Shown: piece by piece, positions 8,940 through 17,953 of the stretch
Layout: every line of letters begins with the position of its first letter
Position numbering within the stretch: position 1 is the stretch's first letter
Source of the DNA: Synechococcus sp. CS-1328
GTDB lineage: Bacteria; Cyanobacteriota; Cyanobacteriia; PCC-6307; Cyanobiaceae
Assembly (NCBI RefSeq): GCF_025128095.1
Contig: NZ_JAHLYT010000068.1
Span: 1-64,000 of the forward strand
Direction of reading: 5' to 3'
DNA length: 64,000 nucleotides
Notes under the pieces: generated by a model
Database searches by the model: none
Seen by the model: only the letters and a program-made list of their open reading frames with translations
Told to the model about the DNA's origin: nothing
Program-made: the position numbers and the translations under genes

Positions 8940-10139
8940 GTGCCTGGCACAGTGGCGATCGTTTGTGCCGGCATCGGCGGAACGGGCTCGGTGGCAAACG
9001 TGGCCGTGAACCATGCGGACCAGCTGGCCAGGAGGGGCTGGCCGGTGGTGCTGATCTCGGACAGCTTTCCCGATGCCCTCCCCGCTGGGGTTGAGCGCGA
9101 GCAGCTCAGGCCCCCGCGATTCACGGCACTGCGTCGTTTCGCCCATCTCCCCGACGCGCTCGCCTTCAGCTTCTCCGCCCTGGCCCTGCTTCGGCGGCTG
9201 CGGCGGCAGGCAAAGCTCCAGGCGGTGATCTTCCACAGCCATCCGGATGCGGCCCTCGCCGGAGGCTGGCTTCAATGGAGCGCTCAGATTCCCTTTGTGA
9301 TGGTTGCCCATGGCGTGATCTTCGATCGTCCACCCGGCACGTATGACCCACTGCTGAGCTGGCTCTATCGCCTCACCACGGCTCCGGCGTTCAGGCAGGC
9401 GGCCCTTGTGGTGGCACTGTCTCCGGCGATGGCGGAGCTTGCCTGCCGGCATGGGGCGCGCAGGCAGGCGCTGCGGCTGATTCCGAACGGCGTGGATCCG
9501 TGCGAGATCGGCCTTCCGCAGCACCACGCCACAGCCAAGGCCGCTCTCCTAGATCCGCACGGATCTCTGCGTCTGCTCTTCGTGGGCACCCTGAGCCCTG
9601 TCAAGGGAGTGGATGTGCTGGTCGAGGCCTGCGCACGCTTGCGGCGGCAAGCGCAGAGCTACGAGCTCAGCCTCCTGGGTAGTGGGACCGACCTCCAGGT
9701 GGAGCAGTTGCGGCGCAAGGTGGAGGATCTCGGACTGCAGGCCCAGGTGCGGTTCCTTGGCCCCCGGCCCCGCTCCAGGCTGGCCCCCTTTCTCCGCAGT
9801 GCCCATGTGCTCGTGGTGCCTTCGCGCAGCGACCCTCTGCCCACGGTGGTGCTCGAGGCCATGCTCGCCGGTGTGCCGGTGATCGGCTCGGCGGTGGGTG
9901 GCATCCCCTTTCTGCTGGACGGCGGCTCCTGCGGCGCGCTCGTGCCACCGGAGGACTCCGAGTCCCTCGCTCAGGCCCTCGCCGATCTGGCCCGCTCTCC
10001 TGCCCGCCGTGCGGCTCTCGCCGCCGCAGCCCTCAACCGCGCGAGCACCCGCTTCACCTGGGAGCGCTGCGGGGCCGATCTCGATGCGGCCCTGCGTGGC
10101 CTGCCAGGGATCGATCCCCCCGATCCACCGTGCCCATGA
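8940..10139 (+). CDS. Glycosyltransferase family 4 protein
   Basis: I take GTG at 8940, two bases after the previous stop, giving about 399 residues. The N-terminal loop is GIGGTGSVANVAVNHADQLA. The C-terminal domain shows LFVGTLSPVKGVDVLVEA and the donor-sugar block VPSRSDPLPTVVLEAMLAGV with the E-x7-E spacing of retaining GT4 enzymes. The layout resembles CapM/WbnH-type proteins. It overlaps the following gene by an ATGA junction. Confidence 0.88.
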   Translation: MPGTVAIVCAGIGGTGSVANVAVNHADQLARRGWPVVLISDSFPDALPAGVEREQLRPPRFTALRRFAHLPDALAFSFSALALLRRLRRQAKLQAVIFHSHPDAALAGGWLQWSAQIPFVMVAHGVIFDRPPGTYDPLLSWLYRLTTAPAFRQAALVVALSPAMAELACRHGARRQALRLIPNGVDPCEIGLPQHHATAKAALLDPHGSLRLLFVGTLSPVKGVDVLVEACARLRRQAQSYELSLLGSGTDLQVEQLRRKVEDLGLQAQVRFLGPRPRSRLAPFLRSAHVLVVPSRSDPLPTVVLEAMLAGVPVIGSAVGGIPFLLDGGSCGALVPPEDSESLAQALADLARSPARRAALAAAALNRASTRFTWERCGADLDAALRGLPGIDPPDPPCP

Positions 10140-10591
10140 CGGCGGGGATGGTGACCACCATCATCCCGGTGTTCAACCGGCACGCTCTCCTGCGGGAAGC
10201 CGTGGTGAGCGTGCTGGCGCAGACCCACCGCCCGATCGAGATCATCGTGGTGGATGACGGCTCCAGCGATCACACGCCGGAGGTGGCCGAAGCGCTTCGC
10301 CAGGCTCATCCCGGCTGCATCCGGGTGATCCAGCAGGCGAACGCCGGGCCCGGCCGCACCCGCCAGAGCGGCCTGGAGCGCGCCCGCGGTGAGTTCATCC
10401 AGTTTCTCGACAGCGACGACATCCTTCTGCCCCACAAGTTCGCCTTTCAGGTGGCGGCCCTGCGGGCTTCAGCGGATGCCGGGATCGCCGACGGCCAGAG
10501 CTACAAGGAGAACCACCGGATGGATCCACCGCGCTGCTCTGGCCCGATCCGGGCCACGGGGATCCGGCAGAACCCGGGGATCGGGTCGTGA
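10136..10591 (+). CDS. Truncated glycosyltransferase family 2 protein
   Basis: This 151-residue frame matches the N-terminal half of a GT2 enzyme: VTTIIPVFNR, IIVVDDGSSD and the metal motif FIQFLDSDDILLPHKF. It is closely similar to the first half of the GT2 gene at 16336, which has YIQYLDSDDVLLPNKF. The similarity stops after IRATG (LKATG in the full copy), and a stop follows ten residues later. About 190 C-terminal residues are therefore missing, including the acceptor-binding region. The next gene starts in the overlap at 10588. It is likely a decayed paralogue retained because of translational coupling. Confidence 0.7.
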   Translation: MTAGMVTTIIPVFNRHALLREAVVSVLAQTHRPIEIIVVDDGSSDHTPEVAEALRQAHPGCIRVIQQANAGPGRTRQSGLERARGEFIQFLDSDDILLPHKFAFQVAALRASADAGIADGQSYKENHRMDPPRCSGPIRATGIRQNPGIGS

Positions 10592-11520
10592 GTGAACCTT
10601 TGGTGTCCGTGGTGATGGCGGTGCGCAATGGAGGGCCATCGCTTGCGGCCACGCTGGAATCGGTGCTCAGCCAGGAGGACGTGCCGCTCGAGTTCGTTGT
10701 CGTCGACGATGGGTCGTGCGATCCCACGCCGGAGCTTCTGGCCCAGCACGCGGCCCGCGACCCCCGCCTCCTCGTGATCACCACCGCGCCGCGCGGGCTC
10801 ACGCAGGCCCTGATCAGCGGCTGCGCAGCGGCTCAAGGCCAGTGGATCGCCCGCCAGGATGCCGGTGATCTCTCCCTGCCGGGCCGCCTCGACCGCCAAG
10901 TCGCGCTGTTGCAGGCGGATCCCGGCGCCGTGCTCTGCTCCTCCGCCGCGCGCTTCGTGGTGCCGACCCGTCCGGGTGCCGGCGCCGGGGAACCCCCTCT
11001 GGAGCTGTTCGTCAGCCGCATCCCCGAGCACCGCCTGCAGAGTGGTCTGGTGGGTCCTGCCCATCACGGCTCGGTGATGTTCAGCCGCGCGGCCTACCGC
11101 CAGGTGGGTGGCTACCGCGCTCCGTTCCACTACGCCCAGGACATGGACCTCTGGAGCCGGCTGGTGGAGCTGGGGAGTCATCGTATTCATCCCGAGGTGC
11201 TGTACCAGGCCGAATCAAGCCCCGGCTCCATCAGCGGTCAGCACCGCCGCGAGCAGCTGCGCTTTCACGTGCTGATCCGGCGCTGCAGCGCCGCCCGCCG
11301 CCTGGGGCTCCCGGAAACCGCCTGGCTCGTGAAGGCTGAGCGGCTCAGCGCCCGATGCCGTGGCGGCAGGGCCGGCACCCGCCGCCAGGCCCGTGGCGCC
11401 TACTTCATCGCCGCCTGTCTGCGCGGGCGGCACCCCCAGGCTTGCCGCGCCTACCTGCGCGAGGCCCTGCGGCTGGATCCTCTGCATCTGCGGGCCCGGC
11501 TGCGGCTGCTGGTGTCCTGA
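10588..11520 (+). CDS. Glycosyltransferase family 2 protein
   Basis: A 310-residue GT2 (GT-A fold) enzyme with VSVVMAVRNGGPSLAATLES, FVVVDDGSCDPTPEL and a metal motif in which the second Asp is replaced (ARQDAGDLSLPGRL). The C-terminal region (about 230-310) is arginine-rich and has an amphipathic repeat-like section. GTG 10588 overlaps the stop of the truncated GT2. It probably acts as an inverting glycosyltransferase in repeat-unit assembly. Confidence 0.85.
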   Translation: MSEPLVSVVMAVRNGGPSLAATLESVLSQEDVPLEFVVVDDGSCDPTPELLAQHAARDPRLLVITTAPRGLTQALISGCAAAQGQWIARQDAGDLSLPGRLDRQVALLQADPGAVLCSSAARFVVPTRPGAGAGEPPLELFVSRIPEHRLQSGLVGPAHHGSVMFSRAAYRQVGGYRAPFHYAQDMDLWSRLVELGSHRIHPEVLYQAESSPGSISGQHRREQLRFHVLIRRCSAARRLGLPETAWLVKAERLSARCRGGRAGTRRQARGAYFIAACLRGRHPQACRAYLREALRLDPLHLRARLRLLVS

Positions 11521-13592
11521 TGGTGCTCAGCGTCGCCATTCCCAGCTACGGCCGCGAGCGGGTGCTGCTCGACACGCTCACGGCGCTGCTGGCCCTCGAC
11601 CCCTCGCCCGGGGAGCTGCTGCTGATCGATCAGACGCCGCAGCATGAGGCCGCCACCACCGCGCGGCTGCGGCAGTGGCAGGAGCAGGGCGTGTTGCGCT
11701 GGCTCCGCCAGGAGGCACCCAGCATCACCGCTGCCATGAACCTGGCGCTGCTGGAGGCCCGTGGGGAGCGCATCCTCTTTCTCGATGACGACCTCATCCC
11801 CGATCCGGGGCTGCTGCAGGCCCACCACCGGGCCGCCGAGGCCTGGCCCGGCGCCCTGATCGCCGGCCGGGCGCTGCAGCCCTGGCTTCGGGGCCGGGCA
11901 GACCCCGAAGAGCTGGAGCCCTTCGGCTTCAACACCCTGCTGCCCCGCGTCTGTGAGCACTTCATCGGCTGCAATGTGTCGATGCCCAGGCGGCAGGCCG
12001 TGGCGATCGGAGGCTTCGACGAAAACTTCGTGCGCGTGGCCTATCGCTTCGAGGACGAGTTCTCCCACCGCTGGCTCCGGGCCGGCCATCGGATTCGCTA
12101 CGAACCGGCCGCCCTGGTGCACCACCTCCACGCGGCCCGGGGCGGCACCCGCAGCTATGGCGATCACCTGCGCACCAGCCGCCCGGATCATGCCGTTGGC
12201 CGCTACTACCACCTGCTGCGCACCGAGCCTCCGGCGGTGGCTCTGGTGCATGCCTGCGGTGAGCTGGGCCGCTCGGTGCGCACCCGGCATCACCTCAGCC
12301 ATCCCTGGTGGATCCCGCTCACTCTGCTGGCGGAGCTTCGCGGCCTGGCCTGGGCCTTGCGCCTGCAGATGCGCGGGCCCAGGCTGTTGAGATCCGGTCC
12401 CCGGCGGCTGCTGATCGTCACCACCCATCCGATCCAGTACCAGGCGCCGCTCTTCCGCCGGCTGGCCGCCACGGCCGGCCTGGAAGTGGAGGTACTGTTT
12501 CTCTGCCTGCCCGATGCCCAGCAGCAGGGCGTGGGTTTCGGGAGGGCCTTTCAGTGGGATGTGCCGCTGCTCGACGGCTACCGCTGGCGTGTGGCCCGAG
12601 GTGTGCGGGGCAGCGGTGATCTGAGCGCCTATCTGGGGCTGTGGCTGCTCAACCCCCTGGCGGAGCTGGTGTGCACGCCGGATGGCGTGCCGCCCGACGC
12701 GGTGCTGATCACCGGCTGGCAATGCCTGGGCATGCTGCAGCTGCTGGTGGCTGCCTCACTCCGGCGCCTGCCAATCCTGCTGCGCACCGAAGCGAACGAT
12801 CTCCGCAGGCGCGCCTGGCCGGTGCGTCAGCTCCACAGGGTTCTGGTGCAACGGGCACAGGCCTTGCTGGCGATCGGCAAGGCCAATGCACGCTTCTATC
12901 GCGCCCATGGCGCTGCGGAGAATCGGATCTGGCCTTCTCCATATTTCGTGGATAACGCCTTCTTTGCCGGCCATGTGGAGCAGCTGCGGCCCCACCGGGA
13001 GGCGCAGCGGCAGGTGTGGGGGATCCCGGAAGGGGCGTTCTGCTTCCTGTTTGTGGGCAAGCTCCAGGCCAAGAAGCGGCCGATGGATCTGCTGCAGGCC
13101 CTGCAGTCCCTCATGGGAAATGGGCTGCCAACAGCTGTGCATGCTCTGATCGTGGGCTCAGGGGAGCTTGAGCCGATGTGCCGATCGCTTGCCAGCCAGC
13201 ACCGGCTTCCGGTGAGCTTCGCCGGCTTTCTCAACCAGGGTGAGCTGCCGCGTGCCTATGGCGCTGCAGATGCCCTGGTGCTGCCCTCGGATTCCGGCGA
13301 GACCTGGGGTCTGGTGGTGAACGAAGCGATGGCCTGCGGCCTGCCGGCGATTGTGAGCGATCATGTGGGCTGCGGGGAGGATCTGGTGCTTAGCGGCAGA
13401 ACAGGCCTTGTGTATCCCTGCGGTGATGTGGAGGCCCTGGCCGAGGCGATGCGCACGCTCTCAACCTCTCCTGTGAGAGCCTCCGGCATGGGGGCGGAGG
13501 CACGACGCCAGGTGATGGAGCACTACGGCGTGGATCAAAGTGCCGAAGGTGCGGCAACCGCTGTGAACGGGATGCTCGGGAGCGTGGCGTGA
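11520..13592 (+). CDS. Bifunctional glycosyltransferase: GT2 fused to GT4
   Basis: With the ATG at 11520 (overlapping the previous TGA) the protein has 690 residues. Residues about 1-260 form a GT2 domain: LSVAIPSYGRERVLLDT, then ILFLDDDLIPDPGLLQAHHR as the metal site. Residues about 300-680 form a GT4 domain: LLIVTTHPIQYQAPLFRRLA, FLFVGKLQAKKRPMDLL and the donor block PSDSGETWGLVVNEAMACGL. Each half has the length of a stand-alone enzyme, so this is a fusion, with no frameshift needed. It could add two successive sugars. An aromatic, hydrophobic segment near 265-290 may tether it to the membrane. Confidence 0.88.
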   Translation: MVLSVAIPSYGRERVLLDTLTALLALDPSPGELLLIDQTPQHEAATTARLRQWQEQGVLRWLRQEAPSITAAMNLALLEARGERILFLDDDLIPDPGLLQAHHRAAEAWPGALIAGRALQPWLRGRADPEELEPFGFNTLLPRVCEHFIGCNVSMPRRQAVAIGGFDENFVRVAYRFEDEFSHRWLRAGHRIRYEPAALVHHLHAARGGTRSYGDHLRTSRPDHAVGRYYHLLRTEPPAVALVHACGELGRSVRTRHHLSHPWWIPLTLLAELRGLAWALRLQMRGPRLLRSGPRRLLIVTTHPIQYQAPLFRRLAATAGLEVEVLFLCLPDAQQQGVGFGRAFQWDVPLLDGYRWRVARGVRGSGDLSAYLGLWLLNPLAELVCTPDGVPPDAVLITGWQCLGMLQLLVAASLRRLPILLRTEANDLRRRAWPVRQLHRVLVQRAQALLAIGKANARFYRAHGAAENRIWPSPYFVDNAFFAGHVEQLRPHREAQRQVWGIPEGAFCFLFVGKLQAKKRPMDLLQALQSLMGNGLPTAVHALIVGSGELEPMCRSLASQHRLPVSFAGFLNQGELPRAYGAADALVLPSDSGETWGLVVNEAMACGLPAIVSDHVGCGEDLVLSGRTGLVYPCGDVEALAEAMRTLSTSPVRASGMGAEARRQVMEHYGVDQSAEGAATAVNGMLGSVA

Positions 13593-14485
13593 AGGCCGGT
13601 GATCTGCTGCAGTCGGCCTATCACAGGATCCTCCCGGCTGATCTCAGGGGCCGGCTTGGATTCGGGAGTCTGCTGAGCCGGTGGCGTGATCGCAGAGAGC
13701 ATCGCCTGGTGGGCACGCTGGCCTGCCACGCCCCCTTTTCCTCGGGTGATGTGCAGCAACGCTGCGCACTGACACTGGATGCGGCTGCACACTGCTACGA
13801 CGATCTGCTGCATTTCATCGAGATCCAGAGCCCTGGATGGAGGGAGAATCGAATCATCGCCATCACGGATGACGGCGATCCACGATGCCAAGCTCTTGGC
13901 GAATGCTTTCGTGCTGCCGGCAGCGACAAGGCATCAGCCCATGCCTATCACCTGCTGTATGGCAAGGCACTCAAAGAACCTGCCTCTGTGGCCCAGCTTC
14001 TGGAGATCGGAATCGGAACTACCAATCCCAGGATCGTTTCCAACATGACCGAGAAGGGGGTGCCCGGCGCATCGCTCAGAGCCTGGCGGAACTGGTTGCC
14101 CACTGCCACCATCCACGGTGCGGATATCGATCAGGCCATCCTTTTCGAGGTCTTCAGGATTCATACTTACTTCGTTGACCAACTGGACCGCAATGCGTTG
14201 CAGACCTTGCTTGGACAGCTTCCTCCAGTGCTGGATGTGATCATTGATGATGGGCTCCATTCAGCCTCTGCCAACCTGCGCAGCATCGAGGCTTTCCTGA
14301 AGCGGTGCAGGCCGACAGGCTGGATGTTCGTGGAGGATATCTACGATCCGCAGGTGAGTTTCTTTCTGGTGCTGAGCTGGATTCTTGCCCGCATGGGTAT
14401 CGAGAGTTGCCTCTACCGCTTCTCCAGGCCGGGGATGGTCTTTGCCATCAGCCCTGGGCGCCCATTGGAGTTGTTTCCGGCGTAG
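13589..14485 (+). CDS. SAM-dependent methyltransferase, MycE/CmcI-like
   Basis: A 298-residue protein starting at GTG 13589 in an overlap with the fusion gene. The SAM-binding motif I is QLLEIGIGTTNP (about residues 135-146), and the segment LDVIIDDGLHSASANLRS carries the I-I-D-D-G-x-H signature of metal-dependent sugar O-methyltransferases such as mycinamicin VI 2''-O-methyltransferase. It ends with two hydrophobic stretches. The likely role is O-methylation of a sugar in the polysaccharide. The 66 bases between it and asnB are the first real gap in this stretch of the operon. Confidence 0.72.
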   Translation: MKAGDLLQSAYHRILPADLRGRLGFGSLLSRWRDRREHRLVGTLACHAPFSSGDVQQRCALTLDAAAHCYDDLLHFIEIQSPGWRENRIIAITDDGDPRCQALGECFRAAGSDKASAHAYHLLYGKALKEPASVAQLLEIGIGTTNPRIVSNMTEKGVPGASLRAWRNWLPTATIHGADIDQAILFEVFRIHTYFVDQLDRNALQTLLGQLPPVLDVIIDDGLHSASANLRSIEAFLKRCRPTGWMFVEDIYDPQVSFFLVLSWILARMGIESCLYRFSRPGMVFAISPGRPLELFPA

Positions 14486-14551
14486 TGAGGTAAACTCGGT
14501 TGCCAGATGTTGATCCCATAAAAGTGGACTGCTCCCAACGGTGATCGCAGC

Positions 14552-16339
14552 ATGTGTGGGATAGCAGGTTGGATCGTGCCCCCTCAGGCAGTTCCTGATA
14601 TGAGGGTGCTGGAGGCCATGGCCGATGCCTTGGCGCATCGCGGGCCCGACGACCAGGGTCAGATTACAGACAGTGCGAAGGGTGTAGCCCTAGCCCACAG
14701 GCGCCTCAGCATCCTGGATCTATCGCAGACGTCCCATCAGCCACTTGTGGATGAGGGTACTGGAGTGGCCCTTAGCTTCAACGGCGAGATTTACAACTAC
14801 TCCGCACTGCGTCGCGAGCTCAGAGCCTGCAGCCATCACTTCAACAGCAGCGGAGACACCGAAGTGTTGCTGCGCTCCTACCTGGAGTGGGGCCTTGATG
14901 CTCTGCCGCGCCTGGCAGGAATGTTTGCCTTTGCCATTTGGGATCCACGCTCAGGCTTGCTCCATCTGGCCCGTGATGCCATGGGTATGAAGCCTCTCTA
15001 CCTAACCCGGTTCCGAGGGGGATTCGGTTTTGCTTCTGAGCTCAAAGCCCTGCTCCATTTACCGGGATTCCAAAGAGACCTTGATGAGCGAGGGCTGCAG
15101 CAGTATCTTGAATTCGGTTACATTATTGAAACGTCACGCACCATCCTCGCGCAAGTTCAGAGGCTTGGGCCAGGCGAGCGCCTGAGCCTAGGCCCCACTG
15201 GAAACCAGGAGGTGGCCATCCGTGAGCAGACCTTCTGGTATCACCCACCAAGACCATCATCGTCTTCCAAGGGTATCGAGGCAATCTCCAAGAAGCTGGG
15301 GAACACACTCGAACAGGTAGTGGCTGAACACCTCGTTGCCGATGTGCCCGTGGGGCTGCTCCTTTCCGGTGGGCTCGATTCCAGCCTGATCGCTGCACTC
15401 GCTGCTCGCCGAGGAGAGCTCACCACGATCACCATGGGGTTCGAGAACTCAAGCATTGATGAACGAGCAGAGGCCGAAATTGTAGCTAATCACATTGGAT
15501 CAAATCATTATAGCTGCACCATCTCAATCAATGAGGTGCGTGCTGAAATCGAATCTGGTGCGTGGGTGTTCGATGATCTCTTTTCCGATCTGGGGACCAT
15601 CAGCACGCGGCTGCTGTATCGCCGTTGCCGGGAGTTGGGCCTCAAGGTTGTGTTGGTGGGTGAAGGTGCCGATGAGTTATTCGGTGGCTACGATGTCTTT
15701 CTGAATCTTCCCAAACGCCTCGGGTTGCGTGCGCTCTTCAGCCTCTATCGCAGGTATGTAGGCCGTCGTTATGGCAGCAATTTCGGAACTTTTCTGGAAA
15801 CGATGCGTGGCTTCAGTCGCGATGCCGGAGGGGATTCGATGCACGCCATCCGCCTCTTCGAGAGCCGACGGCAGCTCCCCGCCAACTACGTCATGAAGGT
15901 GGACAAAGCCAGCATGGCCGAGAGCATCGAGGCTCGTTGCCCCTATCTCGATCCCCGGATCGCTGATATTGCCTACGCAAGCCCTTTACCTCCCATCCAG
16001 TTGCCCTCCCAGAAAAAGCAGCTCCTGCAGGCGATTGCAAAGCGCAGCAACCTGCTTCCTCCCAGGATCACCAGGCGCCACAAATTTGGAGCTCCCCTTC
16101 CCACCGATTGGCTGGATCGTGATGCCTCGCTGCGGCGGTTCACCGCGGAGCATCTGCTGCAGCGCGGAAATCTCACCGAGAGACTTGGACTGCGACCAGC
16201 AATGGAGGCATATCTGAAGCGGGGGATTCAGGGTGAGCCCTGGCCCTTGCCCCTCTCCATCTACCGAAACCTGGCCTGGAAGCTGTTACTGCTGGAATTG
16301 TGGGCACCTCTCTACTTGCAGCCAGCCCAAAGCAGATGA
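14552..16339 (+). CDS. asnB: Asparagine synthase (glutamine-hydrolysing), AsnB type
   Basis: A 595-residue two-domain amidotransferase. Met-Cys-Gly-Ile at the N-terminus places the glutaminase nucleophile at Cys2; the N-terminal Ntn domain has HRGPDDQGQ and FNGEIYNYSALR. The synthetase domain has the ATP pyrophosphatase loop LLSGGLDSSLIAAL and GEGADELFGGYD. All key residues are present. AsnB-type enzymes in polysaccharide clusters often amidate sugar acids instead of making asparagine; that role here is inference from the neighbours. It ends in an ATGA overlap with the following GT2 gene. Confidence 0.93.
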   Translation: MCGIAGWIVPPQAVPDMRVLEAMADALAHRGPDDQGQITDSAKGVALAHRRLSILDLSQTSHQPLVDEGTGVALSFNGEIYNYSALRRELRACSHHFNSSGDTEVLLRSYLEWGLDALPRLAGMFAFAIWDPRSGLLHLARDAMGMKPLYLTRFRGGFGFASELKALLHLPGFQRDLDERGLQQYLEFGYIIETSRTILAQVQRLGPGERLSLGPTGNQEVAIREQTFWYHPPRPSSSSKGIEAISKKLGNTLEQVVAEHLVADVPVGLLLSGGLDSSLIAALAARRGELTTITMGFENSSIDERAEAEIVANHIGSNHYSCTISINEVRAEIESGAWVFDDLFSDLGTISTRLLYRRCRELGLKVVLVGEGADELFGGYDVFLNLPKRLGLRALFSLYRRYVGRRYGSNFGTFLETMRGFSRDAGGDSMHAIRLFESRRQLPANYVMKVDKASMAESIEARCPYLDPRIADIAYASPLPPIQLPSQKKQLLQAIAKRSNLLPPRITRRHKFGAPLPTDWLDRDASLRRFTAEHLLQRGNLTERLGLRPAMEAYLKRGIQGEPWPLPLSIYRNLAWKLLLLELWAPLYLQPAQSR

Positions 16340-17340
16340 TTCCGGATCTGGTCAGCACGATCATCCCTGTGCACAACCGGCCAGTTCAGCTTCAGCAGGC
16401 TGTGGCAAGTGTTCTGGCTCAAAACTACAGGCCGATAGAGATTCTGGTTATCGACGATGGTAGCAATGACATGGATACTGCTGCGATTGCTAATCAGTTG
16501 CAGGCCGCTTATCCTGAGGAAATTCGGATCTTCTCACGGCCCAATGGCGGGCCGGGGTTGGCACGCGAAACTGGTCGGCAGGCGGCTCGTGGCGAGTACA
16601 TCCAATATCTTGATAGCGACGATGTGCTGTTACCCAACAAGTTCAAGATCCAGGTCACTGCTCTTCGTCAACAGGCCGGAGCCGATGTAGCCTATGGAAT
16701 CACATTGTATCGCGATGCTTCCAACGTTCTTCATCCAGAACCATTAAAAGCCACAGGGATCCCAATCCCTTGCATGTTTCCCCGCTTTTTACTGGAACGC
16801 TGGTGGGAAACAGCTACCCCGCTCTACCGCCGCAGCATCTGCGATCAAGCTGGTCCGTGGACAGATCTGTGCCTCGAAGAGGACTGGGAGTACGACTGCC
16901 GAATTGCAGCACTTGGTGGTCAGCTGGTGTGGTGCAATCAGATTGTTTCCGAGCATCGAGATCATGATGGTGTCCGCTTAAGCCGTGAGGTCGATCCGCT
17001 GGACCCCCAACGGCTTGAGCAACGGGCAAGGGCCAAAACCCTAATCCTTGGCCATGCGGTCCGTTACGGGCTTGCTTACTCTTCTCCTGAAATGCAGACA
17101 TATGCTCGCTCCCAATTTCTCTTGGCACGCCAATGTGGAGCCGGCGGACTGGATGGGTGGGCCGAATCTTTAATCAGCCAGGCTTTGAAGATCACCCGTG
17201 AAGGGCAGCGACGCGGACTTGATCTTTTCCTTTACCGGCAACTGGCTCGAGCGGTTGGCTGGAAGGCAGCGTTCCGCCTAGCCGAATCACTTTCAGGCAC
17301 CACTGGGTTACAGGCAGTTCTTGGGAAAACCTCCCAGTGA
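16336..17340 (+). CDS. Glycosyltransferase family 2 protein
   Basis: I take the ATG at 16336 (MIPDLVSTIIPVHNR), giving 334 residues. GT2 motifs are ILVIDDGSNDMD and YIQYLDSDDVLLPNKF; after the catalytic core lies RRSICDQAGPWTDLCLEEDW with the acidic E-D-W block expected for the catalytic base region. It is a full-length relative of the truncated gene at 10136. Translation is coupled to asnB. It is the last gene before the 613-base gap. Confidence 0.88.
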   Translation: MIPDLVSTIIPVHNRPVQLQQAVASVLAQNYRPIEILVIDDGSNDMDTAAIANQLQAAYPEEIRIFSRPNGGPGLARETGRQAARGEYIQYLDSDDVLLPNKFKIQVTALRQQAGADVAYGITLYRDASNVLHPEPLKATGIPIPCMFPRFLLERWWETATPLYRRSICDQAGPWTDLCLEEDWEYDCRIAALGGQLVWCNQIVSEHRDHDGVRLSREVDPLDPQRLEQRARAKTLILGHAVRYGLAYSSPEMQTYARSQFLLARQCGAGGLDGWAESLISQALKITREGQRRGLDLFLYRQLARAVGWKAAFRLAESLSGTTGLQAVLGKTSQ

Positions 17341-17953
17341 ACACAGGCCAGGATGGATTTCATCAGTGACTCAGAGTCCAAGAGTTCGGACGAACGGCAG
17401 GCCACCGACAACGGGCACCTGCAGGTCAGTCATTTCTGGCAGAAATGGAGGCGATCAGACCCTGGCAAGTGCCGATCGGCCTGATCAAGCCCTAACGCCG
17501 CAACCAGTCTAGAGTCTGCTTATGGAATGGCAATCCCGATCGATCGTCACCAACTCGAGAAAGAGGTGTGGAGCGTCTAGATCATTGAGGCCTTGCGAGT
17601 CCACTTCTTTCCCAAGCTGCAGATGCAGGACTATCCACTAGTTGTGTTTCGGCTCATAGACTGTATCGGAGAGGCCATGAGCCAAGATTTCATCCCTTCC
17701 GGGGTGGCTGGTGATGGCAGCCACCATGCAGGAGCACACTCCACGAGCTGATTCCGACTGATCAGGAAACAGTGCCACCTTGAGCACACTTGGCTGCGCA
17801 ACCTGCTGCTGAGCAGCTACGAAAAGACCAGTGTGCTCAAGTGGCACTTTTCTGACAAACCAATGGAGAAAATCTCAAACTCAAGAGTAGAATCGATAAG
17901 ATTTGCCAGTTGGCTTTTGATAATGTGTTCATTTTAATACCCCACTCCCGTGG
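17341..17953. other. Intergenic region of 613 bases, no convincing gene
   Basis: No frame here has recognisable homology or codon use like its neighbours; short open stretches are interrupted by stops. The clearest structure is a long inverted repeat at 17771-17848, described separately. The 3' part (17855-17950) is AT-rich and is the best place for a promoter for the genes from 17954 onward, though I see no reliable -35/-10 pair. Confidence 0.6.
17771..17848. repeat. Long inverted repeat / stem-loop
   Basis: The left arm AGTGCCACCTTGAGCACACT (17771-17790) pairs with AGTGTGCTCAAGTGGCACT (17830-17848); one base is missing in the right arm. The 39-base loop contains a second, smaller palindrome, GCTGCTGAGCAGC. 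There is no run of T directly after it, so it is not a classical terminator on the plus strand. It could be the end of a degraded mobile element or an RNA structure in the leader of the downstream genes. Confidence 0.65.

Noticed and set aside
11355..11519. N-terminal extension of the GT2-GT4 fusion
   Set aside because: The extra residues overlap the previous GT2 gene in another frame and are low-complexity; the ATG at 11520 fits the coupling pattern.
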